NCBI GenBank assembly: GCA_964641395.1
Contig: CAZXKQ010000012.1
Location: 1-46,708 of the forward strand
Direction: 5' to 3'
DNA length: 46,708 bases
Source of the DNA: CANQBR01 sp964641395
GTDB taxonomy: Bacteria; Bacillota; Negativicutes; Acidaminococcales; Acidaminococcaceae
Made by a program: the position numbers and the translations under genes
Part shown: in pieces, positions 1 to 7,115 of the stretch
Layout: every line of letters starts with the position of its first letter
Position numbering within the stretch: the first letter of the stretch is position 1
Notes under the pieces: model-generated
Told to the model about the DNA's origin: nothing
Databases searched by the model: none
Seen by the model: the letters and a program-made list of their open reading frames with translations, nothing else

Positions 1-6
1 CCCTTG

Positions 7-35
7 AGTGTACCTTATTTCCCTCTTCTTGTCAA
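7..35 (-). promoter_or_regulatory. sigma-A-like promoter reading out of the left edge
   Basis: On the minus strand a perfect TTGACA (30-35) is followed after 17 bases by TACACT (7-12). Transcription would start at about base 1 and run leftward into a gene outside the window. The spacing and -35 are ideal; the -10 matches 4 of 6. Confidence 0.65.
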
Positions 36-304
36 CCAAGGGGAGAAGGGAGGACAGTGTCGGAGCACATAAATAAATGGGCTGCTTTTCAGCACCCTCA
101 GTGACGGCAGTTGTTCTCTCATGTTTGTTTAGCCCTTGCCGTCACTTTGCCGCAAGCAGTATGAGAAGGAGACTGCTGTGGCTGTATGCCATGCTCCTCT
201 GTAGGCGAAGCCTCTTTGGTGTTCGCCTCATGCTCTTATTCGCTCAATGATCGATTGGCAAAGGCCTATAAGCCCTCGGTCTTTTCGCTACCTAAGCTCT
301 TTTG

Positions 305-330
305 AACCACGCCACTATGGCGTGGTTTTC
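305..330 (+). terminator. intrinsic-terminator-like hairpin
   Basis: A perfect 10-bp stem (305-314 with 318-327, loop CTA) is followed by a short T-rich tail. In the minus direction no T tract follows, so it works best as a plus-strand terminator, although no plus-strand gene precedes it. Confidence 0.5.
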
Positions 331-390
331 TATATACGACAAGCGGACCGCCGCGCTCAGCACGACGGTCCCTCTTCGTAGGCTCATTCC

Positions 391-423
391 AGAGTTATAC
401 AAGTAAAAGACTTGTTATACTCT
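391..423 (-). repeat. imperfect inverted repeat downstream of the DUF697 gene
   Basis: Arms 391-403 and 411-423 pair at 10 of 13 positions around a 7-base loop. The repeat lies just beyond the stop codon at 426. It lacks a U tract, so it may be a 3' stabilising hairpin or a weak terminator of the DUF697 transcript. Confidence 0.4.
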
Positions 424-425
424 AG

Positions 426-992
426 CTAAACTATACATTTACGCAGGCCGTTGGCACCCCTCTTTATCTTTAAGAACTCCAAAAATATGGCTATAAGTTC
501 TTCCAAAAAGGCAGATGCAGTAGGGCTTATCTCTCCCTTAATAACCTTGACAAGCATGGCGATATAGGCCTCACCTAGGGCGGCAGTCAAGGCAGCTGCT
601 GTGGCACCAGAAATGGCTCCGCCTATCACGCTGCCCGCCCCTGGAATCAATTTAATCAAATTGGCCACAATAGCCCTCCCCATAAGGGTCATCATCCCCT
701 GAGCCACAACTCTGGCCGTAATATCAGTATAAGAGATACCGGCGTCCCTCATGCCGAAGGCATCGGTGATACGTTCCAGCATAATGAGCTGGGTAGGCAC
801 AAGGAGGGCGCAATCGGAGAAAGGTATCGGGGCGGCACCTATGGTCGCTGCCGCCAGAGCGGCTGCAGCCACTACAGCGTCTGCCTTTTTCTTCCTTTCT
901 TCCACCGTGCACGCCGCCAAACCTGCTACTTGAGCCAGTTCCAAGCCTACAGATTCACCCGTCCATTGACTTAAGTCTTTGTCATTTGCCAT
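426..992 (-). CDS. DUF697 domain protein, stand-alone
   Basis: Protein of 188 residues. The ATG at 992 was chosen because AAAGGAG lies at a proper distance upstream; a longer reading to 1082 has no such signal. The middle shows the features I associate with DUF697: an alanine-rich helix, then a PIPFSDCALLVPTQ segment, then a glycine-rich LIPGAGSVIGG hairpin-like membrane segment followed by an alanine-rich helix. DUF697 is best known as the C-terminal part of some GTPases and of the YcjF family; here no GTPase domain is attached. It probably associates with the inner face of the membrane. It has its own promoter (1176-1203) and is separated by 400 bases from the YaaW-like gene. Its molecular role is unknown. 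Confidence 0.7.
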   Translation of the reverse strand: MANDKDLSQWTGESVGLELAQVAGLAACTVEERKKKADAVVAAAALAAATIGAAPIPFSDCALLVPTQLIMLERITDAFGMRDAGISYTDITARVVAQGMMTLMGRAIVANLIKLIPGAGSVIGGAISGATAAALTAALGEAYIAMLVKVIKGEISPTASAFLEELIAIFLEFLKIKRGANGLRKCIV

Positions 993-1392
993 GATTGAAC
1001 TCCTTTCTTTTTCGTCCCACAACGCTCTTTGTGTTGGGCTAGATGTTGCCCCTAACCCTGCCAGCCCGGCACCTGCACCCATGCTTTACAGCCCTTGCTC
1101 CAAATTACCCTTGGCGGACACCTGCTGAATACCCGGCCTTATTAAAACAAGGCCTAGCTTCGGGCTTCTACCCCCATTATAGTCCCTGGGCTCCCTCTGT
1201 CGGTTGCCTGGAAATTGACAAATAGGGTAGTAAAACCACAAAGCTAGGCCGATTTACACTAGCAGAGAACAAGGGAGGCCGTCTTCGCCAAGGAAGCAGG
1301 GCCTTGCCAACTGGAACTGGGCCTTAGGCAGGCCCCGCCAATCGCCTTAGCAAAAAGCTTCCCTAATCCTGCCTCTCATTCCCTCCAATTCT
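993..1392. other. non-coding gap between the YaaW-like and DUF697 genes
   Basis: No gene is supported here. The gap holds the DUF697 promoter and a perfect 6-bp inverted repeat (1135-1140 with 1149-1154) in the transcribed leader. No clear terminator for the YaaW-like gene is visible downstream of 1393. Confidence 0.5.
1176..1203 (-). promoter_or_regulatory. promoter for the DUF697 gene
   Basis: On the minus strand CCGACA (1198-1203) and a perfect TATAAT (1176-1181) are separated by 16 bases. The -35 matches 4 of 6. The leader to the ATG at 992 would be about 180 bases long. Confidence 0.5.
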
Positions 1393-2841
1393 TCACACAG
1401 AATAAACTCTAAAACCTTCATCCTCCCGCAGCAACTTCTCCCAGCGCATGGCGGCGATCAAAATGGTACAGGGCACTGTAATGTGATAAGCCGGCCCGGT
1501 GAGTTTCCGCAAGAACCCAACGAGATATCCCAGCAGTCCCCAGAAGGGATAAGGATCAACAATCATGCCTAACTGGGCATAAGCAACAATGTTAGGCAGG
1601 CCGTGGCCTACAGCCTCCTGGGCAAGGGAATTGGCCATGAGCAAGACCAACCTGTAGGCAGTAGCTCCCCCGCTCCTGAAGGCTTCGACAACCGCTGCCG
1701 GTACAGGGTATTCCCCTGCTCCTTGCCTCTTAGAAGCACCCTGGGCCAGTTCCAGCAAGGCTCCTCTTTCCTCAGGACTCATGTTATTTACAGCTTGCGA
1801 CAGAACCTTCTCTAGGAGCCGGCCCTCTAATTCTTCCACCCTCTGCTCGCTGTTAAAGGCCACTCCTAGCTGAGCAGCCACATCGCACAACACCTCTCTG
1901 TAGGAGGCATGGGCACCGAATATGTTCCAAACGGTATTGGTGCCAAAGGCTAGATACTCTTTGACTGCCTGGGGGGCGAGTTGTCTGTAGCCCCCGGCGT
2001 AGTTCTCGAATTCAGCACAACCGGTGAGGGTCTCTGTCAGCGACCCTTTTTTGCACAGGATCTCTATGAAAACCCCTAGCAGCTCCTGGTTAGCAACCTG
2101 CAAAAACAGTAAATCCTTATCCACTTCCCTATACTCCCGCAAGAGTTTCTCCCGCCGCATAGCGGCGATCAAAATGGTACAGGGAATGGTGACGCGGTAG
2201 GCTGGGCCGGCAAAATCAAAGAGGGTCCAAAGGCTCATGACGATAATCCCTATGGGCCCAGCAAAAATACTCAGCGCCCTAGTCAGGGCGGCGTTGCCGG
2301 CCAGGGTCAGGCCCCGCCCTAAAATAGCCTTGGCTATACCGTTAACTAAGATCACCGTCAGTTGATAGGAGGCAAAGCCGCCTGCCCTGAAGGCGGTGGC
2401 TAACAGCAGGGGGAGGGGCAAGTTTATCTTCCCTTTGCCGTACTTTTCCCCGGTCTTTTGGACCAGTTCGTCTAATTGGGCCCTCTCCTCAGGTTCCATG
2501 GCGTCCACTACTTGGACTAAGACGTTCTCCAGAAGCCTTTCTTCCACATCCTCGACGCTCTGCCCCTGGTTGAAATCCACCTTGAACTTGCCAGCCACGG
2601 CCCGCAGTATCTCCTTGTAAGAATTAGGGCCGATGAAAGGAGTGATAAACGTGTTGCTGCCAAAGTCAAGATACTCTTTCTCTATGAGGGGTAGGTACTG
2701 CTTGTAGCGTTTGCCGTACTTCTTGTACTCTTCGCTGCAGGTAAGAGTCTCCGTCAGTCCGCCCTTTTTGAGCATGGTATCAACAAAGACCCCTAGCATC
2801 TCCTCATCGGCATCCTGCAAAAAAGCTAAATCCCTGTCCAT
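1393..2841 (-). CDS. tandem YaaW-like (UPF0174) protein
   Basis: Protein of 482 residues made of two homologous halves. Each half starts with a DLxFLQ helix followed by LLGVF or MLGVF, contains a KxGxLTETLT segment, a KEYLxFG segment, then a long hydrophobic region, and ends with GPAYxxTxPCTILIAAMR and EKLLRE. This layout matches the UPF0174/YaaW family as I recall it; its usual members have a single unit of about 240 residues, so this is a fusion of two. The function of the family is unknown. The ATG at 2841 was chosen because AAGGAGG stands 8 bases before it, and because the first half then begins exactly where the second half does. An upstream in-frame start at 2898 lacks a usable binding site. 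The gene is 163 bases from the L,D-transpeptidase gene and may still belong to the same operon. Confidence 0.72.
   Translation of the reverse strand: MDRDLAFLQDADEEMLGVFVDTMLKKGGLTETLTCSEEYKKYGKRYKQYLPLIEKEYLDFGSNTFITPFIGPNSYKEILRAVAGKFKVDFNQGQSVEDVEERLLENVLVQVVDAMEPEERAQLDELVQKTGEKYGKGKINLPLPLLLATAFRAGGFASYQLTVILVNGIAKAILGRGLTLAGNAALTRALSIFAGPIGIIVMSLWTLFDFAGPAYRVTIPCTILIAAMRREKLLREYREVDKDLLFLQVANQELLGVFIEILCKKGSLTETLTGCAEFENYAGGYRQLAPQAVKEYLAFGTNTVWNIFGAHASYREVLCDVAAQLGVAFNSEQRVEELEGRLLEKVLSQAVNNMSPEERGALLELAQGASKRQGAGEYPVPAAVVEAFRSGGATAYRLVLLMANSLAQEAVGHGLPNIVAYAQLGMIVDPYPFWGLLGYLVGFLRKLTGPAYHITVPCTILIAAMRWEKLLREDEGFRVYSV
1451..1473. repeat. 23-bp direct repeat inside the tandem YaaW-like gene
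   Basis: Bases 1451-1473 are identical to 2162-2184. The two copies are 711 bases (237 codons) apart and encode the PCTILIAA part of each half. The rest of the halves has diverged considerably, so this segment is either under strong constraint or was homogenised by gene conversion. Confidence 0.85.
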
Positions 2842-3004
2842 GTCGTCAACCTCCTTCAAGCTAAACTGTATCCTATCCATTCCTTTTCTGCCTTGCACCG
2901 CCAGGCTGAAAACCCAATGGCCTTGACAACTCTCTCCCTGACGCCCTCACTCTCCGGCTAAATACGGCCTTGTCCCCTTCCGCTTCCGGACTGCAGTTTG
3001 CCAA

Positions 3005-3724
3005 CTACTCTTCTATGGTCACCTTGGTGCCCACTTTGATATACGACTGCTTCAGCTTTTCAACATTCTCGTTTTCCAGCCTTATGCAGCCCTCCGAGGC
3101 CAGGGTGCCGATGCTCCCAGGATCGTGGGTGCCGTGTATGCCTATGCCGTCCCACTGCCCCTTGCTCTTTTCGCTGGTATCCAAACTGAAGAACCAGGGC
3201 CCATAGGCGTGCTCAATCACACCCTTGCCGTCATTAAAGTCATGGGACCAGGAATGGGCATCGCAGATCTCGTCCACTACAAAGGTTCCCACCGGGGTCT
3301 TCATGTCATTGCGCTTCGTCTTATCCCCCTTGTTTTTGCCTAGGGCGCAGCCAAAGGTTTCTACGATCTGCTCCCCCTTCTTAACATAGAGCTTGAATTC
3401 TGACTTCTTGATCAAAATAGTGTAGGGAGCATCACTGTCAACGCCAACCTTGTCAGCCTTGCCTTCCTCCACTGCCTGTGGTGCAGGCGGGGAGTTCTGT
3501 CCGCCCTTGGCCTCCGCCCCGCTCCCGGCGGCAACATCGCCCTTAGGGGCGGTAGCCACAGCCTTGGGGGCGACAGCAGAAGAGGCAACCTGCTTCTCGT
3601 TCCCTCCCCCTGAAAGCAGGGTATAGGTCAGGCAGCCGCAGCCTGCAAAGAGAGCTACCACCACCAGTATGAAAACATAGCCCAACGTAGTCAGCCGTCT
3701 CTTCCTTCTCCGCCGTCTATACAT
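3005..3724 (-). CDS. membrane-anchored L,D-transpeptidase (YkuD fold)
   Basis: L,D-transpeptidases form 3-3 crosslinks in peptidoglycan or attach proteins to it, acting outside the membrane. The protein has a short arginine-rich cytoplasmic start, one membrane helix at about residues 15-35, a proline/alanine/glycine linker, and a C-terminal YkuD domain from about residue 97. The active-site region shows GIGIHGTHDPGS and then SEGCIRL, with the catalytic cysteine near residue 213. The ATG at 3724 lies about 9 bases after GGGAGG; the in-frame ATG at 3733 abuts that site and one at 3745 precedes it. The gene follows the SH3 protein by 39 bases. The meso-DAP chemistry implied by MurE in this window is compatible with such an enzyme. 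Confidence 0.85.
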   Translation of the reverse strand: MYRRRRRKRRLTTLGYVFILVVVALFAGCGCLTYTLLSGGGNEKQVASSAVAPKAVATAPKGDVAAGSGAEAKGGQNSPPAPQAVEEGKADKVGVDSDAPYTILIKKSEFKLYVKKGEQIVETFGCALGKNKGDKTKRNDMKTPVGTFVVDEICDAHSWSHDFNDGKGVIEHAYGPWFFSLDTSEKSKGQWDGIGIHGTHDPGSIGTLASEGCIRLENENVEKLKQSYIKVGTKVTIEE

Positions 3725-3763
3725 GCGAACCATCCCTCCCTGCACTAACAGCCTTACCAGAGC

Positions 3764-4474
3764 CTAGTTGCTCTGCACGTATTCCCCATAAACATAGCCT
3801 TCCGAACCGGAACTAGTCCTCACCCTGTACCAGGTCTCGCCGTAGAGACGCTTCATATTGTTTTTGTTAATATTGGTTCTGACGCTTCTCGCTCCATCGG
3901 CGTATTCGATTTCGGCTACCACGTAGCCGCCGTCGTCACTTATTATTTTAATAGCCTGCCCGTACTGAAAAGTGACGCTGCCACGGTTAAGGTATACGGT
4001 TACGGCACTGGTGAGCATGGCCGCTGAAGGATCTTCGCAAGTATACCTGTCCAGTATGGTCACCGGATTGTTATTGTAGAGGACGGCCACCCTGGCACTG
4101 GCCGTAGAGGGCCCGCTCCTCATTATCACCTCGTTGCCGCGGATGTGCCCTTGAGTGGCATAGCTCTGTGGCGGAGGGCTGGCAGGGGGGCTAGCCTGGT
4201 AGGTCTGGGCCTGCCTTGTAGGCGCAGAGGGGAGGTTGGTAGCTTCTTTGGCAGTCTTCTTCCCGCCGCTGTTGAGAAAGAGCAAGCCGCCGACCAGGCA
4301 GAGGAGCCCTATTACCAGGCCGGCCAGAAGGTATTTTTTCCTGTTGTCAGTGCCGGCTTCTTGCCCGCTGGCCGCCTCCTTCCCCTGGAGGGCGTCGGCA
4401 GTCTGATTTTTAGGCATGGTGGGAAGGGGATTGTCTAATTTGAACTTGCCCGGTAAGGGTGCCTTATCAACCAT
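3764..4474 (-). CDS. membrane-anchored bacterial SH3-like protein
   Basis: Protein of 236 residues. A polar N-terminal stretch of about 46 residues precedes one hydrophobic helix (about 47-68) and a proline/serine/glutamine linker. The C-terminal part (about 107-236) starts with a RGNEVIMRSGPST segment and closes with WYRVRTSSGSEGYVYGEYV, typical ends of bacterial SH3 (SH3b) domains that bind cell-wall peptides. Between them is an insert of about 70 residues, so the domain may be a split or doubled SH3b. The orientation places the domain outside the cell. The ribosome binding site is weak. Its neighbour is an L,D-transpeptidase, which suggests that both work on the wall; that is inference. 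Confidence 0.7.
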   Translation of the reverse strand: MVDKAPLPGKFKLDNPLPTMPKNQTADALQGKEAASGQEAGTDNRKKYLLAGLVIGLLCLVGGLLFLNSGGKKTAKEATNLPSAPTRQAQTYQASPPASPPPQSYATQGHIRGNEVIMRSGPSTASARVAVLYNNNPVTILDRYTCEDPSAAMLTSAVTVYLNRGSVTFQYGQAIKIISDDGGYVVAEIEYADGARSVRTNINKNNMKRLYGETWYRVRTSSGSEGYVYGEYVQSN

Positions 4475-4501
4475 GATGCCTGTACTTACCTCTCTTCACA
4501 A

Positions 4502-5803
4502 TCACAGCCTTGCGTACCGTCGCAGAGCATATTCAAGGTTGTTGATGTCGTTGCGCACAGCAGCGTACCTGTCGTGGGTTTCTCTCCGGTCACTTTCCAG
4601 ACTCCACAACTTTCCTCGTTTGAGAAGAATCTCACGATTATTCTCTATCCTGTCGTTGCATTCTTTGAATATGTTGTACTGGCCGTTCCTCTTACCCACA
4701 TATTGGACGTCCATATCTATCCAGCCTGTGGTGGTGTACTCAACAGTGACAGTTTGAAGCACCACATAGCCGTCTAAAGCCTCGCACACATATTCGTGGT
4801 CGTCGATTTTCTGGCGCACCCACCATCTCTTATGGGAAACATAGGAAAAATCTCTATTTTCCAGATCGGTTATATCCCTTCTAAGGTTTTTTATATCCTG
4901 CTCCTTAGAGTCTAAGCTGCGCTGCAGTTCGACCAGCCTCCCCCTAGCTTCAATATAGCGCCTGACGGTGCTGGGCTCCAGCCCTACGTAGCTGCTGACA
5001 TTGTCGCGCAAGAAGGCCACAGTTCTGTCGTATTTGTCCTGCTCTAGAAGGGGCTTGATGGCTCCCTTGGTGACGGCCATATCTATTTTAAGGGGATCCC
5101 TAAATTGGTAAGCCGCCATCCGCTTGAGGATTTGCTCGTAGTGGGTGAAGGGCTCATCCGCCCTTAAGGCAGCCAGCTGCCCTTGGAATTTTTGCATCTT
5201 CCAATCGAGAAACTTATCATCCCTAGCCAGATATTCGTCCACAATTATGGCGCTGTTCCTGTTCTCCACCACCTCATCTTCTAAGAAATTATTGCCTTCC
5301 ACCGTCTGCAAGGCGACCAAGGTCCTGACAATAGACCTTAGGTTGTCTTCTTCTGCAGCAGGACAGGTCTGATAGAGCCTTATAAGGCCCTTGCTATCCT
5401 TCTGCTGCTCATATTCTTCACTTAAGGCCTTGATGGCGGCCGTCCTCACGGCCACATACTTCCCCCCGTCATTAAGGGTTCTGTCGTAGAGGTTTACAAG
5501 CTTGACCACATTGTGCGCTTTGGCATAGTCGTCGACGTCCTCCAGCCTGGGTATGGACAGGTAATAGAACAGGCCGCCGGCCACCACGATGCAGGCTGCT
5601 CCCACAAGGAGGTGCTTCCTGTAGGGGTAGAGCTTTGTAAGAAACAGGTCTAATTTTTGCTTAAGAAGGGGCGGCTCAGCCTTAGGGGCCGGGGAGCCTC
5701 CTTGCTGCCCGGCAGCTGCTTGGGGAGGGGTGTTTTGGTGCTCCCTGATGGCTTGATTCAATTTTTCCCTGGCTCTTTGCAGCTCCTCGTCCTTATCACT
5801 CAT
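4502..5803 (-). CDS. uncharacterised membrane protein with coiled coil
   Basis: Protein of 433 residues that I do not recognise. It has a charged N-terminal helix, a glutamine/proline/alanine linker, one membrane helix at about 64-84, a helical region rich in charged residues to about 285, a coiled coil at about 287-322, and a tryptophan-rich and tyrosine-rich segment (KRWWVRQKI) near 335 leading into a mixed domain. A second short coiled coil ends the protein. The topology matches the SH3 protein downstream: short cytoplasmic tail, one helix, large outer part. The 27-base gap to that gene supports one transcript. Function unknown. Confidence 0.6.
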   Translation of the reverse strand: MSDKDEELQRAREKLNQAIREHQNTPPQAAAGQQGGSPAPKAEPPLLKQKLDLFLTKLYPYRKHLLVGAACIVVAGGLFYYLSIPRLEDVDDYAKAHNVVKLVNLYDRTLNDGGKYVAVRTAAIKALSEEYEQQKDSKGLIRLYQTCPAAEEDNLRSIVRTLVALQTVEGNNFLEDEVVENRNSAIIVDEYLARDDKFLDWKMQKFQGQLAALRADEPFTHYEQILKRMAAYQFRDPLKIDMAVTKGAIKPLLEQDKYDRTVAFLRDNVSSYVGLEPSTVRRYIEARGRLVELQRSLDSKEQDIKNLRRDITDLENRDFSYVSHKRWWVRQKIDDHEYVCEALDGYVVLQTVTVEYTTTGWIDMDVQYVGKRNGQYNIFKECNDRIENNREILLKRGKLWSLESDRRETHDRYAAVRNDINNLEYALRRYARL

Positions 5804-5824
5804 GGAAACCCACCAACGCCTTCC

Positions 5825-6553
5825 TTATTTTTCCCCCTCAGTTGCCTTAGGAGCCCCGTCCTTGCCTTCTTTGCTCCCTTCCTCCGGGGAGGCAGCCCCT
5901 TTGTCTTCGGCCTTGGCGCCCTCAGCTGTCTTAGCTTCCTGCTTGCCGGGTGTTGTCGCCTTAGCCCCTCCCTTGTCTGGCAACGCTTCCTCTACCTTGG
6001 TCTTGGCGGTATCCTTTGCCGCCTGCCTGGCCTGCCAAAACTGGTAGCCTTGGTAGGCACAGAGGCCCAGCAGGGCTAGTACCAGCAACAGGGACTTAAC
6101 CAAGGGGCTCAAAAATCTCTCCGAGGCTGCTAGGGGCGTTTCTTCGGTAATCCTATAGCGGACGTCGTCCCCGTTGTTCAAATAGCGGAAGGCCTTAACC
6201 GCCTTGCCCTCCCTGAACTTGCCGAAGATGTTCAGCCGGACCAGCAGGCCCTCTTCTTTAAGAATGACTCTGGCCAGCTCTGTTAAAAGGTCATTAAAGT
6301 CCTCCAGGAAGTTGTCGCTCTTGAAGGGCTTATCCAAGGCAAAGAGTTTGATGCTGAGTTCTGTTACGGCATCGTTCTCCTCCAACCGCAAGAAGGGGTA
6401 CCTCCCCCGCAGTCGGTAGAGCAAAGAGCGGTACTCACTTCTGTCAAAGGTCTGTAAGAGGCTGATATCCCAGCCTGTTGCTACGCTGATGAGGATTTCC
6501 CCCGACAGGGTGATTGTGGCGTTGCTGAAGTAATTTTTAAGCCCGGCGAACAT
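5825..6553 (-). CDS. uncharacterised protein with central membrane helix
   Basis: Protein of 242 residues with no family I recognise. Residues 1-145 form a mixed alpha/beta globular part with no signal peptide, so probably cytoplasmic. One membrane helix follows at about 149-170. The last 65 residues are low complexity, rich in lysine, glutamate, alanine and glycine, and would lie outside the cell. AGGATGG stands before the ATG at 6553. Gaps of 21 and 14 bases tie it to its neighbours. It may link a cytoplasmic event to the envelope proteins of the same operon, but this is speculation. Confidence 0.6.
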   Translation of the reverse strand: MFAGLKNYFSNATITLSGEILISVATGWDISLLQTFDRSEYRSLLYRLRGRYPFLRLEENDAVTELSIKLFALDKPFKSDNFLEDFNDLLTELARVILKEEGLLVRLNIFGKFREGKAVKAFRYLNNGDDVRYRITEETPLAASERFLSPLVKSLLLVLALLGLCAYQGYQFWQARQAAKDTAKTKVEEALPDKGGAKATTPGKQEAKTAEGAKAEDKGAASPEEGSKEGKDGAPKATEGEK

Positions 6554-6567
6554 GTTAGCGCACCATC

Positions 6568-7101
6568 CTATTTAATCGTGCTGTTGCAGTACTTGCAAAC
6601 CACGGTACCTGCAGGGTTCTTCTCCTTGCAGAAGGGGCAGACCACTTCGCTCTCGCCGCTCTCGGCCACATCGGCCCCGCAAAAGCGGCACTTAGTGGCC
6701 CCTGCCTTGATAACCTGGCCGCAGGAGGGGCAGACCTTGGTAGTATTCTGGGCCAGGGCCAGCGCAGGAATGCTGCTGATCATCGTGGCCTGCTGTTGTT
6801 GCAGTTGTATGGTTTTCTCTACCTTGGTATCCAGGGCCTGGACGTGCTGTTCTACATTGGCCAGGCGGGCATTAACCGTACTTTCATTGATGGCGACCCT
6901 TTCCTTCAATTGCTGGTGCTCCATCTGGGCCTTCACCATCTCCTCCTCCTGCTTCTTATCCTTTTGCATGGCGAGAATAAGGCCTGCCACCAACGGGGAG
7001 GCGACCAAGGAGATTAAAAACCACATAATCCCGTTGTGACCCTTTTGTTGGGCGAAGTAACCCACCGCTCCACAGAAAATCAACCAGATTATAAATATCA
7101 C
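6568..7101 (-). CDS. membrane protein with coiled coil and double zinc ribbon
   Basis: Protein of 177 residues starting at a GTG with AAAGGAGG 8 bases upstream. Two membrane helices (about 1-17 and 25-44) are followed by a glutamine/glutamate-rich coiled coil (about 47-110) and a C-terminal double zinc ribbon. The ribbon shows four Cys pairs: CPSC, CRFC, CPFC and CKYC. Such ribbons bind structural zinc and usually serve protein or nucleic-acid contacts; here they would sit in the cytoplasm at the end of a membrane-tethered rod. The gene lies 14 bases from each neighbour. Function unknown. Confidence 0.75.
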   Translation of the reverse strand: MIFIIWLIFCGAVGYFAQQKGHNGIMWFLISLVASPLVAGLILAMQKDKKQEEEMVKAQMEHQQLKERVAINESTVNARLANVEQHVQALDTKVEKTIQLQQQQATMISSIPALALAQNTTKVCPSCGQVIKAGATKCRFCGADVAESGESEVVCPFCKEKNPAGTVVCKYCNSTIK

Positions 7102-7115
7102 AAGTCATACCTCCT

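Larger units (their letters stand above)
36..425. other. non-coding stretch with a chain of hairpins
   Basis: No convincing gene lies here. The stretch holds successive inverted repeats: 100-109 with 137-146 (10 bp, perfect), 155-160 with 172-177, 179-182 with 188-191, 203-209 with 222-228 (7 bp, perfect) and the hairpin at 305-327. The density suggests a structured RNA, probably on the plus strand because the last hairpin has a T-rich tail in that direction. I do not recognise it as tmRNA, RNase P RNA, SRP RNA or 5S rRNA, and I found no good plus-strand promoter for it. Confidence 0.35.
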
